A stretch of 64,000 nucleotides of DNA from Hyphomonadaceae bacterium (GTDB lineage Bacteria > Pseudomonadota > Alphaproteobacteria > Caulobacterales > Aquidulcibacteraceae), in contig JAHDXR010000006.1 in NCBI GenBank assembly GCA_023384105.1, forward strand, positions 124,001-188,000. The letters are read 5' to 3'. Positions within the stretch are counted from its first letter, which is position 1, and each line of letters opens with the position of its first letter. A program made the position numbers and the translations under genes. Positions 24,754 to 33,602 of the stretch are shown here, in pieces. Below the pieces are notes generated by a model that saw only the letters and a program-made list of their open reading frames with translations, was not told the origin of the DNA and ran no database searches.

Positions 24754-26172
24754 TCAGGCCCAGCCGACTATCGCCTTGATCTCCAGATATTCGTGAAAGC
24801 CGAACTCGCCCCACTCGCGGCCGTTGCCGCTTTTCTTGTAGCCGCCGAACGGAGCGTGAAAATCGAAGCCGCCGTTGACGATGATCCAGCCGGCGCGGAT
24901 TCGGCGCGCGACCTCGCGAGCCCGGTCGAGATCGGCGCCCGAGACGTAACCGGCGAGGCCGTATTCGCTGTCATTGGCGATGGCGATGGCGTGATCGATG
25001 TCGTCATATCCCAGGATCGCCAGCACGGGCCCGAAGATTTCCTCGCGGGCGATCGTCATGTCGTTGGTCACATCAGCGAAGACGGTGGGCTTTGCATAGT
25101 GGCCGCGCGTCAGACCGTTGGGTCGGCCGAGGCCGCCGGCGACAAGCGTCGCGCCTTCGTCGAGTCCCTTCTGGATCAGCCTCTGAACCTTGTCGTACTG
25201 GGCCTTGGACACAAGCGGACCCAGGGCGAAATTGCCCCGGGGATCTCCCACCGTCAGTTGGGACGCCGTCTCGCGCGCGACGGAGATCACCTCCGCCATG
25301 CGCGCCGCAGGCGCCAGCATGCGCGTGGGCGCGCTGCAGGTCTGGCCGGAATTGTCCATCACGGTCTTCACGCCCGCAGCGACGTTCTGGGCGAGACCGG
25401 CGTCGTCCAGAACGATGTGGGCGCTCTTGCCGCCCAGCTCCTGGGTCACGCGCTTGATCGTCGGGGCGGCGTCGCGGGCCACCTCGGCCCCGGCGCGCAC
25501 CGAGCCGGTGAACGAGATCATGTCGATATCCGGATGGGACGACATCGCCGCGCCCACTCCAGGGCCATCGCCGTAGACGAGGTTGAAAACGCCCGGGGGC
25601 GCGCCTGCCGCGTGGAGCACTTCCGCGAGGATGTGCGCGGAGAACGGCGCGAGTTCGGACGGCTTCAGGATCACCGTGCAGCCCGTGGCGAGAGCGGGAA
25701 CGATCTTCGCCGCATTCAGCGCAATGGGCCAATTCCACGGCGTGATGAGTCCGCAGACGCCAATCGGCTCGCGAACGATGCGCGTCACGCCGCGCTGCTC
25801 TTCGAAGGGAAAGGTCTTCAGGATTTCGATCGCGGTGGCGAAATGTCCAGGCGCGAGGGCGGTCTGGGGGCCGTTGGCCAGCGCCGCCGGCGCTCCCATT
25901 TCCTCGGTGATGGCCGCACCGATGTCCGCGGCGCGCTTTTCGAACTCGGCGACGATCGTCTCGAACAGATCAATCCGTTCGTCGATGCTCGTCCGGGACC
26001 ACGACGCGAAGGCGCGCCGCGCCGCCTTGACCGCCCGGTCCACGTCCACAGCCGAACCGATGGCGATGCGGCCGGCGATGTCCTCGGTGGCCGGATTCTC
26101 CACGTCCAGAAAGGCCGGATGGACCGGATCGACCCACTGACCGTCGACGTAGAACTTCAGATGCTCGCGCAT
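24754..26172 (-). CDS. Aldehyde dehydrogenase family protein
   Basis: A 472-residue NAD(P)-dependent aldehyde dehydrogenase. Visible features are ITPWNWPIALNAAKIVPALA (cofactor-binding helix), ISFTGSVRAGAEVAR (Rossmann turn), the general-base glutamate in VTQELGGKSAHIV, and the catalytic cysteine in MDNSGQTCSAPTRML. NEW-like EEIFGPVLAILGYDD and the terminal PFGGYKKSGNGREWG are also present. The start ATG 26172 gives MREHLKFYVDGQWVDP. It ends the row GST-TPP enzyme-ALDH, all on the minus strand with short gaps, so it may oxidise an aldehyde released by the TPP enzyme. The substrate is unknown. Confidence 0.9.
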   Translation of the reverse strand: MREHLKFYVDGQWVDPVHPAFLDVENPATEDIAGRIAIGSAVDVDRAVKAARRAFASWSRTSIDERIDLFETIVAEFEKRAADIGAAITEEMGAPAALANGPQTALAPGHFATAIEILKTFPFEEQRGVTRIVREPIGVCGLITPWNWPIALNAAKIVPALATGCTVILKPSELAPFSAHILAEVLHAAGAPPGVFNLVYGDGPGVGAAMSSHPDIDMISFTGSVRAGAEVARDAAPTIKRVTQELGGKSAHIVLDDAGLAQNVAAGVKTVMDNSGQTCSAPTRMLAPAARMAEVISVARETASQLTVGDPRGNFALGPLVSKAQYDKVQRLIQKGLDEGATLVAGGLGRPNGLTRGHYAKPTVFADVTNDMTIAREEIFGPVLAILGYDDIDHAIAIANDSEYGLAGYVSGADLDRAREVARRIRAGWIIVNGGFDFHAPFGGYKKSGNGREWGEFGFHEYLEIKAIVGWA

Positions 26173-26191
26173 GATTCCACGCCCTTTCCGG

Positions 26192-27982
26192 TCAATAGCC
26201 CGACCCTTGGTCCATGGGCTTGGCCCCCTCCGCAGCCGCCGGCGCCGGGGTTCCAGCAAAACCCAGGTTGTCGCCCGGCTCCCCGTACCAGGTGCGGAAT
26301 TCGGCGAAACCCGGCACGCCCTCGAAGGAGCTGGTGACGGCGGGGTCGATCGCCACGTGGATCACAGCCGGCCGGCCCGACTCCAGGGCGCGCTGAACCG
26401 CCGGAGCGATGTCCTCGGCCTTGTCGACATATTCGCCGTATGCGCCGAAGCTCTCGGCGGTTTTGTTCAGCCGCACCTGCTTGTGCCACAGGGCGCCGGG
26501 CATGGAGGTGTTCGGGCCGTAATTGGCCTTGTAGGAGGCGCACTCGATGCCCCAGGCGTGGTCCACGGCCACCACGCACACCACCGGCAGATTCTCCCGC
26601 ACCGCCGTCTCGAGCTCGGCGATGTGGAACAGGAAGGAAGAATCTCCCGTCAGCAGCACGACGGGCCGCGTATCGCCCACCGCCAGCTTCGCCCCAATGG
26701 CGTTGGGCAGGCCGGAACCGACCGCGCCGTAGTTTGAGTTCCACAAGGCGTCGTGCGGCGTAATTTGGTTCAACGCGGAGAAGTACATGCCCGACGCGCC
26801 GCCGTCGCGCACGATCACGGTGTCGGGCGGCAGCCCTTTTGTCGCCTCGATCGCCAGCCGCGCCGGATGGATGGGCGAGGAGGCAGTGGAAGCGTTGTCC
26901 AGAAGTTGCTTCTTCTCGGCGGCGTAGGCCTTGCTCCAGCCCGCCAGCTTAGCCGGCGCGGTCCCCTGGAATGCGCCCAACGCCTCGACCATTTGCGGGA
27001 CAACGTCGCGCAGATCGCCGACCAGGGGCGCATCGATCGGGCGATTGACGCCGATCGCCGTGGGATCGCGCTCCACGTAGATCCATTTCCGCTCCGCATC
27101 GCCCTTCGCCCAGTGGTGATGGCGACCGTAATGCAGGATCTCGCCCAGTTCGGTGCCGATCGCGATCACTGCGTCGGACCAGCCCGCGATTTCCGCGCCC
27201 ACCGGCGAGCCGTAATAGAAACAGCGATCCTCCAGTCCCGCCAACGCCACGATCTCCACGCTCGGGGTGGTGAGCACCGGACAGCCCAGCTTGCGGGCGA
27301 GCGCCGCCACAGCGTCATGGGCTCGCGAGACGAAGACGCCCTGTCCGGCCACGATCACCGGGCGGCGCGCCGCCTTCAACAGGTTGGCGGCGTCGGCGGC
27401 GGCGGCGTCGCTCGCCCGTTGCCGGACCAGGCGATAGCGTTCCGGCGCCGGCGCCGGCGGCAAATCCAGGCTCGCCTGCATCACCGAGAGCGGCAGCTCC
27501 ACAAACGTCGGCCCCGGCACGCCGCTCAGGGCCCGGCGAAAAGCTTCATGAATGATCTCGTCGGTCTGCTCGGGATACTCGATGACCCCGACATACTTCA
27601 TGAAGTTCTGGAACATGGGCGGTTGGCTGAGATACTGCATCTTGCCGCGCCGCACCCGCTGCTCATAGAGACGCTGACGCTGACCCATGATGAAGACGGC
27701 CGGCACGTTCTCCTTGGCCATATAGATGGCGCCGGCGGCGATGTTGCCGACGCCCGGCCCCTTGTTCACCCCGATCACGCCGGGCTTGCCCGTCAGGCGA
27801 TAGAGGCCGTCCGCGATCAGCGCGCCGCCCTGCTCATGCCGAGGCGCGATCACGCGCATGCCCCGTCGTTCGGCTTCCAAGAACATGGCGAACAGGCTGG
27901 GATCAGGAATGCCGATGATGTTGTCGACGCCCTCGGCCTGAACAAGCTCGATTATGCGTTCGGGAACCTTGGTGGTCGTCAT
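26192..27982 (-). CDS. Thiamine-diphosphate-dependent enzyme (acetolactate synthase/decarboxylase superfamily)
   Basis: A 596-residue protein with the three domains of the pyruvate-oxidase/POX-like family. The catalytic glutamate that activates TPP is Glu50 (PRHEQGG), followed by LTGKPGVIGVNKGPGVGN. The TPP/Mg site is unusual: GDS at 446-448 (TGDSSFLF) is followed 25 residues later by Asp474-His475 where most family members have NN. GDS occurs in oxalyl-CoA decarboxylase-like enzymes, but the NN to DH change is odd. Activity could be decarboxylation or C-C cleavage of a 2-oxo or 2-hydroxyacyl compound, giving an aldehyde for the adjacent ALDH. This is inference from position. Confidence 0.85.
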   Translation of the reverse strand: MTTTKVPERIIELVQAEGVDNIIGIPDPSLFAMFLEAERRGMRVIAPRHEQGGALIADGLYRLTGKPGVIGVNKGPGVGNIAAGAIYMAKENVPAVFIMGQRQRLYEQRVRRGKMQYLSQPPMFQNFMKYVGVIEYPEQTDEIIHEAFRRALSGVPGPTFVELPLSVMQASLDLPPAPAPERYRLVRQRASDAAAADAANLLKAARRPVIVAGQGVFVSRAHDAVAALARKLGCPVLTTPSVEIVALAGLEDRCFYYGSPVGAEIAGWSDAVIAIGTELGEILHYGRHHHWAKGDAERKWIYVERDPTAIGVNRPIDAPLVGDLRDVVPQMVEALGAFQGTAPAKLAGWSKAYAAEKKQLLDNASTASSPIHPARLAIEATKGLPPDTVIVRDGGASGMYFSALNQITPHDALWNSNYGAVGSGLPNAIGAKLAVGDTRPVVLLTGDSSFLFHIAELETAVRENLPVVCVVAVDHAWGIECASYKANYGPNTSMPGALWHKQVRLNKTAESFGAYGEYVDKAEDIAPAVQRALESGRPAVIHVAIDPAVTSSFEGVPGFAEFRTWYGEPGDNLGFAGTPAPAAAEGAKPMDQGSGY

Positions 27983-28019
27983 GTCGTCGTCTCCGGATCA
28001 ATATGCGGGGGGTGATTGG

Positions 28020-28712
28020 TCATGGCGCGACCGCATGCCAGTGGGCCACGGACGGGCGACCGGCCCGCTCGTCATAGGCAGTCTGAGAGGCGGTCAGTTC
28101 ATCCAGCGCGGGACCTACAACGGGGTCTTTCCCGATCGCGGCGTAGTAGCCGGCCAGATTGCCGTGGCGCCGCAGCGGATCCGCCGGCAGCCCCAGCATG
28201 GCCGCGATGCGGATGTTGAGATGCAGGCAAGGCGCCAGGGCGCAATCCGCCAGCGACAGCCCCGCCGGCGCCGGAGGCAGGCCTGCGCCGAAGAAGTGCG
28301 CGAGATAGGCCGCGCCGTCCGTCCAGCGCGCCACTTCGTCCTCGACCGCGCGGGGGTCCCGCCGCGCCGGATCGAGATGAGCGAACAGGCGAATGACCGG
28401 CGTCATGACGTAAACGTCCATGAGCCGTACGGCCAGGTTCACCCTCGCCCGCTCGTCGGCCTCGCGAGGCATGAGAGAGGGCTCGGGAAAGCGGTCCTCC
28501 AGGTAGCGGAGGATCACCTCGGATTCCGGAATGCGCACGCCGTCTTCCGTGACGAGGACAGGAATCTTCGCTACCGGATTGAGCGTCAGGAATTCATCCG
28601 ACCTGAGCCCGCCGGCCGGCAGGGCCGGAAGCTCGAGCGTCACGCCCTTGACCCGCGCGGCGATCCGGACGCGCGTGCTGAACGGCGAGTTGGGGCTTCC
28701 ATAGAGCCTCAA
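28020..28712 (-). CDS. Glutathione S-transferase family protein
   Basis: A 230-residue GST. The thioredoxin-like N-terminal domain begins LRLYGSPNSPFSTRVRIAARVKG and includes NPVAKIPVLVTEDG and IPESEVILRYLEDRFPEP, the cis-Pro and Glu-Ser glutathione-binding segments. An all-helical C-terminal domain follows, with GLSLADCALAPCL. The start is a TTG at 28712 overlapping the MFS stop as TTGA, with GGAGG 6 nt upstream. Possible roles are isomerisation or detoxification of an electrophilic intermediate in the catabolic pathway, not predictable from sequence. Confidence 0.88.
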   Translation of the reverse strand: MRLYGSPNSPFSTRVRIAARVKGVTLELPALPAGGLRSDEFLTLNPVAKIPVLVTEDGVRIPESEVILRYLEDRFPEPSLMPREADERARVNLAVRLMDVYVMTPVIRLFAHLDPARRDPRAVEDEVARWTDGAAYLAHFFGAGLPPAPAGLSLADCALAPCLHLNIRIAAMLGLPADPLRRHGNLAGYYAAIGKDPVVGPALDELTASQTAYDERAGRPSVAHWHAVAP

Positions 28713-29965
28713 GACGCGCCTCCCGGCTCTGAACTCGCCAAGGCATGATCGGCCACCGCCTGGGGCGCGGCCAGCCGGGGCAGAAGCAGGAACGATAGCG
28801 CCCCGACCATCAGCGAAACCGCCGTCATGCTCAGGAACAGCGTGTAACCGCCGGTCCGATCCAGCGTCAGGCTGAGGATCAGCGCCCCAAGCGAGGCCGA
28901 GATCGCCATGCCGGCGGTGAAGACGCTGAGGACGGAGCTGAACAGCTCGCGCGGAAAGTATTTCGCGGCGAGATAGACCACCAGGTCGCCCTCCGCCCCC
29001 ATGGCCAGCCCAAGCCCCAGCACGGCGGCGCCGATGAGCAGGACCTCGGGCGCGCCGCTCGCCAGCACGGCCAGGCTCAGGCCGGGAATGGCGAACGACA
29101 CAAACGCCACCAAGTGGGTCGAGAACCGGTCCAGCGCCAGACCGCATGCGAGGCGCCCGATGATCGCGCCGACGGCGAAGGCCGAGACCAGCAAAGAGCC
29201 GGTTTCCGGCGTCACGCCGCGATCCAGCACCACCACCTTGATCTGAGTTGTCAGGATCGTGAAGTGCAGGTTGCACAGCAGGATCGCGACGAAGATCAAC
29301 AGCAGCGCCGGCGTCTTCAGCACGTGGAGATAGCGCACAGCCGGCGCCGCGCCGCCTGTCGCGACGAGCGTCTGGTCATCGGATCCCGGCGGCATGAACA
29401 GGATCGCCGCCGCTCCGAAAACAGCGGTGAAGACGGCCATGGCCAGATAGCCGGCGCGCCACCCCTCCGTGGCGATGAAGTCCGAAAGCAGCGGGCTGAA
29501 GAAGGCCGTGGCGAAGGCCGGAGCGCAAGAGGCGATGCCGAGCGCGACGCCCCTCGCGAGCGTGAAATTGCGCGCGACCAGCCGGGTGTAGACCAGGATG
29601 CCGGCGATGCAGCTGACAAACAGCATCTGCAGCAGGCTGAGCGCGAAGAAGAGTCGGAAGTCGCCGTTCTGGAGGCTGAGCCCCACGAACAAGAGAGGCA
29701 GACCGGCGACGCCGATCAACGCCATGCGCCGCGTTCCCAGCCGATCGACGATGCGCCCCGCGAACGGCAGACAGACCGCGGCGATCACCACCGTCAAGCC
29801 GATGAGGGCGAACTCCGAACGCGGCCAGCCGAACTCCTCAATGAGGGACGGCGAGAACAGGTTGTTGATGTAGTTGGAGATCGTTCCCGCGGCGAGGCCG
29901 AGCGAAGCGGAAAGCAAGGCCCGCCAATGGGTTTTGAACTCCAGCAGATAGTCTCGCATCGGCAA
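28709..29965 (-). CDS. Major facilitator superfamily transporter
   Basis: A 418-residue inner-membrane protein with about 12 hydrophobic segments in two halves. The MFS A-motif is visible between helices 2 and 3 as GRIVDRLGTRRMALIGV. A cytoplasmic loop near the middle (FMPPGSDDQTLVATGGAAPAV) separates the halves. It resembles oxalate/formate or monocarboxylate-type carriers in overall plan. Located between the TonB receptor/CMD genes and the GST in one minus-strand row, it probably moves the degraded compound, or a breakdown product, across the inner membrane. ATG 29965 is used; the ATG two codons later is equally possible. Confidence 0.88.
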   Translation of the reverse strand: MPMRDYLLEFKTHWRALLSASLGLAAGTISNYINNLFSPSLIEEFGWPRSEFALIGLTVVIAAVCLPFAGRIVDRLGTRRMALIGVAGLPLLFVGLSLQNGDFRLFFALSLLQMLFVSCIAGILVYTRLVARNFTLARGVALGIASCAPAFATAFFSPLLSDFIATEGWRAGYLAMAVFTAVFGAAAILFMPPGSDDQTLVATGGAAPAVRYLHVLKTPALLLIFVAILLCNLHFTILTTQIKVVVLDRGVTPETGSLLVSAFAVGAIIGRLACGLALDRFSTHLVAFVSFAIPGLSLAVLASGAPEVLLIGAAVLGLGLAMGAEGDLVVYLAAKYFPRELFSSVLSVFTAGMAISASLGALILSLTLDRTGGYTLFLSMTAVSLMVGALSFLLLPRLAAPQAVADHALASSEPGGAS

Positions 29966-30016
29966 CTCAGCTCTCTCCCGCCCGAGGCCCGCCTAGCCCG
30001 GCAGGGCGATGTCCAT

Positions 30017-30610
30017 TCAGCTCTTCGCGCCGCCGTACTCGAACTCGTGCGTCGGCCGGGTCGCGGCGATGATCATCGCCCACATCGACCACCAGCCGAC
30101 GCCGACGGAAATCTCGATGGCCTGACGCTCGCCATATCGATCGACCACGCGCTGGAAGAGTTCGTCGGGCACGTCACAGGCGCAAACCGCCAGGGTGAAC
30201 TCGATGATCAGGCGCTGTTCGTCATTGAAAACGTTCGCGGTGCGCCAGAACGGAATGGCGGCCTGCTGCTCCACGCTGACGCCGGCCACGCTCGCCGGCT
30301 TGATGTGCGCGAGGAAGGAGAAGTCGCACTTGTGGTAGTAGTTCAGCGTCTGGACCATCAGCTGCTGCAAATCTCGGCGGCCGGCGGTCCATTCCATTTG
30401 GCGGACGACGTAGTCGCTCACATGGATCAGGCGCAGCGCCAGGCGGGGCTCCTGGGCGACGACGCCGAAGGCGCCGGCGGTGCCCGGAATCTCAGGATTG
30501 TCCACGCCCGGGAACATGTGGTCGAACAAAGCCTTGACGTCGGCTTTGGTCGCTTCGTCCGGGTTGCCCGGATAGTCGCTGGGCTTCAGAACCAACTTCA
30601 CGCGCGACAT
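30017..30610 (-). CDS. Carboxymuconolactone decarboxylase (CMD/AhpD-like) family protein
   Basis: A 197-residue, mainly helical protein with the CMD/AhpD pattern. A helix LQQLMVQTLNYYHKCDFSFLAHIKPA is followed by GVSVEQQAAIP, then FNDEQRLIIEFTLAVCACDVPDELFQRVVDRYGERQAIEI, which repeats the second half of the fold. Only one cysteine (HKC) occupies the place where AhpD has a redox CxxC, so peroxidase-type chemistry is unlikely. Many such proteins occur in Sphingomonad and Caulobacter degradation clusters without known function. GGAGG lies 7 nt before the ATG. It follows the TonB receptor gene after a gap of about 200 bp. Confidence 0.75.
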   Translation of the reverse strand: MSRVKLVLKPSDYPGNPDEATKADVKALFDHMFPGVDNPEIPGTAGAFGVVAQEPRLALRLIHVSDYVVRQMEWTAGRRDLQQLMVQTLNYYHKCDFSFLAHIKPASVAGVSVEQQAAIPFWRTANVFNDEQRLIIEFTLAVCACDVPDELFQRVVDRYGERQAIEISVGVGWWSMWAMIIAATRPTHEFEYGGAKS

Positions 30611-30816
30611 GCATCCGCCTCCGTATTGCTTATTTTGCGCCGACGAAATCCAGGCTCACTATCCAACCGACAGCACGCCTGGGGAACGGGCCTGAGCACG
30701 CGAACGGCGACGAAAACCTGACCGGGCCCGACACCGCGGCGCTCCGCCGTTGGATCAGCGAGCGACCGGCGTCCCGTCGCTCGCGGAAACAACGGAAGTC
30801 TTCCTCCACTGCAACT

Positions 30817-33201
30817 TCAGAAATTGTACTCGGCTTGCAGCACCACCTCGCGAGGACGGTTGAAGATGCCGATGTACTCGTTAGGCCCGCCCACCGGACG
30901 ACCGGACGTGGACATCAGATAGTAGGAGTCCGTCAGGTTGCGGCCGATGATCGAGAAGCGCAGCCGTTCCTCCGGCGGGGTCAGATGAACTGCGGCGTTG
31001 ATCCGCCAGAACGACTCCTGCATCCCGCCGGGGTTGTTGTCCGCGGCCGACTGATAGCTGTCGGTGTAGCTCGCGCTGAACGAGAAGTCCCCGGTCCATC
31101 CGCCGCCGAGCGGCGTCTCGTAGTCAGCGCCGAACGTCGCCGTCAGGTCCGGCGCGCGCGTGAGCTGGGCGCCGGTGAGGTCTTGACGACCGCTGACGCA
31201 GCCCGCGGCTGCGGTTTGGCCGGTATAACACGGCGCGTCGGCGAACTGAGTGTAGCGGGCGCGGTTGTAGCCAAGATTGCCCGAGAGCCTCAGCTGATCG
31301 GTCACCAACCAGTTCACGGAGAGCTGAACGCCTTCGGTCCGGGCGGCGGCGGCGTTCTGGATGGTGAAGCTGTTCGTGGTCGGGCTGTAGGTGCCCAGCT
31401 GCAGATCCTCGAAGTCGTAGCTGTAGGCCACCGCGTTCAGCCGCAGCGTATTGTCCAGCAGGTCCGCCTTGTAGCCCACCTCGAAACCGTCAGCGACTTC
31501 GCTGCCGATCGTCAGGCTTTCGGGCGTCGCGGCAGGGCCGAGGATGGCGCCGTTGGAGATGGCGCCGGCCTTGTAGCCTGACCGATAGCCCACATAGAGC
31601 AGCTGCCGCGGCATGGGGTTCCAACTCAGAGTCACTTCAGGCGACACGTTGGTGTCGCTGAAACGCGACGTCAGGACGCTGCCCGCCGGCCGAAGCGGAA
31701 TGGTAGTGACGCCCGTGCTGCGGTTCCAGGCGTCCTGCTCCTTGCGGTCGTCGGTATAGCGCGCGCCGGCGGCCAGCTCCCATGTCGGCGCGAACTGCCA
31801 GCGCGCCTGTCCGAACACCGACCAAGTGCGGGTCTCGGCCTCAGCCAGGGTCTCGAAGCTCGTCCAGTTGTTCGCCTGCACGTTCAGGCCGCCGAACAGG
31901 ATGCTGGGGAAGTTGCCGAATTCACGATCCGACTCTTCGTAGTAGGCGCCGGCCGAGAAGTTGAGCGGTCCCGCGAAGTCGGTGTTGAGGCGGACTTCCT
32001 GGGTGAGCAGGCTGTAGTCTTCCGCCTGGGCGCTCCAGAAGGTGGCGAAGTCGGTATAGTCGGCGTTGTTGGTGCCGTGGAAATCCTGGGTGTAATAACC
32101 CGTGACCGAAGTCAGCGTGATATCGCCAAACTGCCGGTTCATCGTCAGCGACGTGAGCAGATTGTTGCTGATGAAGTTCGGCACGCCGTTATTGCCATAG
32201 GGATAGTTCGCAGAGAACTCGGCCGGCAGACGGCCCTCGGCCTTGCGCCGATCCTTCTCGCAGTCCGAGTTGGGCAAGGGAATCGTGCCGAACAGGGTCG
32301 GCGTGGTCACTCCGTTGGTGCAGAAGGACTCGGCGAACGCGTTGTACGCGTTCAATTCCTGACGCGTGGCCAGGATTTTGAGTTCGGCGTCGAAATCGTT
32401 CGTCGGCTCCCAGCGCAGCGTCAGACGGCCGGCATATTCGGTGCCGCCAGGCTGACGCTCGTCGTCTTCCGCGCCGGGAACGATGACGCCGGGATGCAGC
32501 GGGCTTTCCACCGGCTCGGCGACGTTGCGGATCCACCCGTCCATGTGGCTGGCCCGCAACGCCAGGCGCGCGCCCAAAGTGTCGGTGATGGGACCGGAGA
32601 ACGCGGCCTCCATGTAGCGCTCGCGGGCCTCGAACTCATAACCGCCACGCACATAGCCGTCGAAATAAGGGGTCGGCCCGGCGCTTCGCGTGGACACCAC
32701 GCCGGCCGGCGAGTTCTTACCGAAGAACAGGGCTTGAGGCCCTTCCAGAACTTCCACCTGCTCCAGGTCGAACATTGCAGTCGAGATGACGCGGCCGCGG
32801 CCCAGAACGACGCCGTCGATCGCCACGGCGACGCTCTGGTCCAGGCCGGGGTCCGCGGAGGTCGAACTGATGCCCCGGATGCCGATCACCGCGCCCGTGC
32901 CGATGGTCTGCCTGCCGATCACGACCTGAGGCGCCAGCTCAGCGATCTTGGTCAGGTCAGAGGCCAAATTGTTTTGCAGTTGTTGCGTGGAGACCGCCGT
33001 GACGGAGACCGGCACGTTCTGAAGCGATTCCGCACGCCGGCGCGCCGTCACCACGACGTCCTCCAGGACGCCGGGTTCGCTTTGCGCGGCGGGCGCGGTC
33101 TGGCCAGCCTGAGTTTCCGATGGCGCCGTTTGCGCAAACGCGTCGGCGCCGCTGAACGCCAAAACGCTGGCCCCAACCAGCAGGGCGAACTTAAGCCGCA
33201 T
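30817..33201 (-). CDS. TonB-dependent outer-membrane receptor
   Basis: A 794-residue outer-membrane transporter. A signal peptide (MRLKFALLVGASVLAFSGADAFA) is followed by a TonB-box-like EDVVVTARRR at about residue 50. The plug domain comes next (LQNVPVSVTAVSTQQL, VIGIRGISSTSADPGLDQSVAVAIDGVVLGRG, QVEVLEGPQALFFGKNSPAGVV) and then a 22-strand barrel region ending in aromatic EYNF, as outer-membrane proteins do. ATG 33201 is supported by GGGAGG just upstream. The receptor heads the minus-strand row CMD-MFS-GST-TPP-ALDH, so its ligand is probably the substrate of the cluster rather than a siderophore. The promoter contains operator-like site 33281-33293. Confidence 0.93.
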   Translation of the reverse strand: MRLKFALLVGASVLAFSGADAFAQTAPSETQAGQTAPAAQSEPGVLEDVVVTARRRAESLQNVPVSVTAVSTQQLQNNLASDLTKIAELAPQVVIGRQTIGTGAVIGIRGISSTSADPGLDQSVAVAIDGVVLGRGRVISTAMFDLEQVEVLEGPQALFFGKNSPAGVVSTRSAGPTPYFDGYVRGGYEFEARERYMEAAFSGPITDTLGARLALRASHMDGWIRNVAEPVESPLHPGVIVPGAEDDERQPGGTEYAGRLTLRWEPTNDFDAELKILATRQELNAYNAFAESFCTNGVTTPTLFGTIPLPNSDCEKDRRKAEGRLPAEFSANYPYGNNGVPNFISNNLLTSLTMNRQFGDITLTSVTGYYTQDFHGTNNADYTDFATFWSAQAEDYSLLTQEVRLNTDFAGPLNFSAGAYYEESDREFGNFPSILFGGLNVQANNWTSFETLAEAETRTWSVFGQARWQFAPTWELAAGARYTDDRKEQDAWNRSTGVTTIPLRPAGSVLTSRFSDTNVSPEVTLSWNPMPRQLLYVGYRSGYKAGAISNGAILGPAATPESLTIGSEVADGFEVGYKADLLDNTLRLNAVAYSYDFEDLQLGTYSPTTNSFTIQNAAAARTEGVQLSVNWLVTDQLRLSGNLGYNRARYTQFADAPCYTGQTAAAGCVSGRQDLTGAQLTRAPDLTATFGADYETPLGGGWTGDFSFSASYTDSYQSAADNNPGGMQESFWRINAAVHLTPPEERLRFSIIGRNLTDSYYLMSTSGRPVGGPNEYIGIFNRPREVVLQAEYNF

Positions 33202-33280
33202 GGATTTCACCTCCCTATTTCCACCCAAGCTCTTCGCGCTGGGGGCGATTGCTCGATCGCACATCGATTTTCGTTATATT

Positions 33281-33293
33281 ATGTACAATGCAT
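33281..33293. promoter_or_regulatory. Candidate GntR operator (site A), TonB-receptor promoter
   Basis: ATGTAC-A-ATGCAT; read on the minus strand ATGCATTGTACAT, matching site D in its first nine bases. It is about 80 bp upstream of the receptor ATG and lies within an AT-rich stretch that would overlap the promoter. Confidence 0.55.
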
Positions 33294-33554
33294 TATTTCG
33301 TGCGCGCTTACCCCTCATCGCAACGATCTGCATCTTGCAGCGCCATTCTAGGGAGGCTGCCGGGCCGGGTATTGACTGTTGGGGACGGAACCGAAACTTC
33401 AGACGACAGCGTACCCCAAAGTGATGCCGGCAAGGATTTCGATGTATCCGGGCCCTATTCGCGAGCCCGCCGAGCGATGGGATCGAGGCCAAGGCCCCTC
33501 TCGGCGAAGACTTTGGGATATCAACTTGAACCAGCCTGACGTCTCCGTGAAATT

Positions 33555-33567
33555 ATGCATTATGCAC
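33555..33567. promoter_or_regulatory. Candidate GntR operator (site B), hydratase-lyase promoter
   Basis: ATGCAT-T-ATGCAC, one base short of a perfect repeat of ATGCAT. It lies 36-48 bp upstream of the ATG at 33603, where it would overlap the -10 region, so binding should block transcription. Confidence 0.55.
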
Positions 33568-33602
33568 TTCCGCGCGCAACGAGTCTGAAAGGCCGACACT
33601 TC

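Larger units (their letters stand above)
33202..33602. other. Divergent promoter region of the TonB receptor and hydratase-lyase operons
   Basis: This 401-bp gap is AT-richer than its surroundings and holds two 13-bp palindromic operator candidates, 33281-33293 on the receptor side and 33555-33567 on the hydratase side. No credible gene is seen; short open frames here have no family signature. A TTGAAC at 33526-33531 is a possible -35 for the rightward operon. Confidence 0.6.

Noticed and set aside
33249-33539. Short plus-strand frames in the TonB-receptor promoter region
   Set aside because: No ribosome site, no family signature, and they run across the predicted operators.
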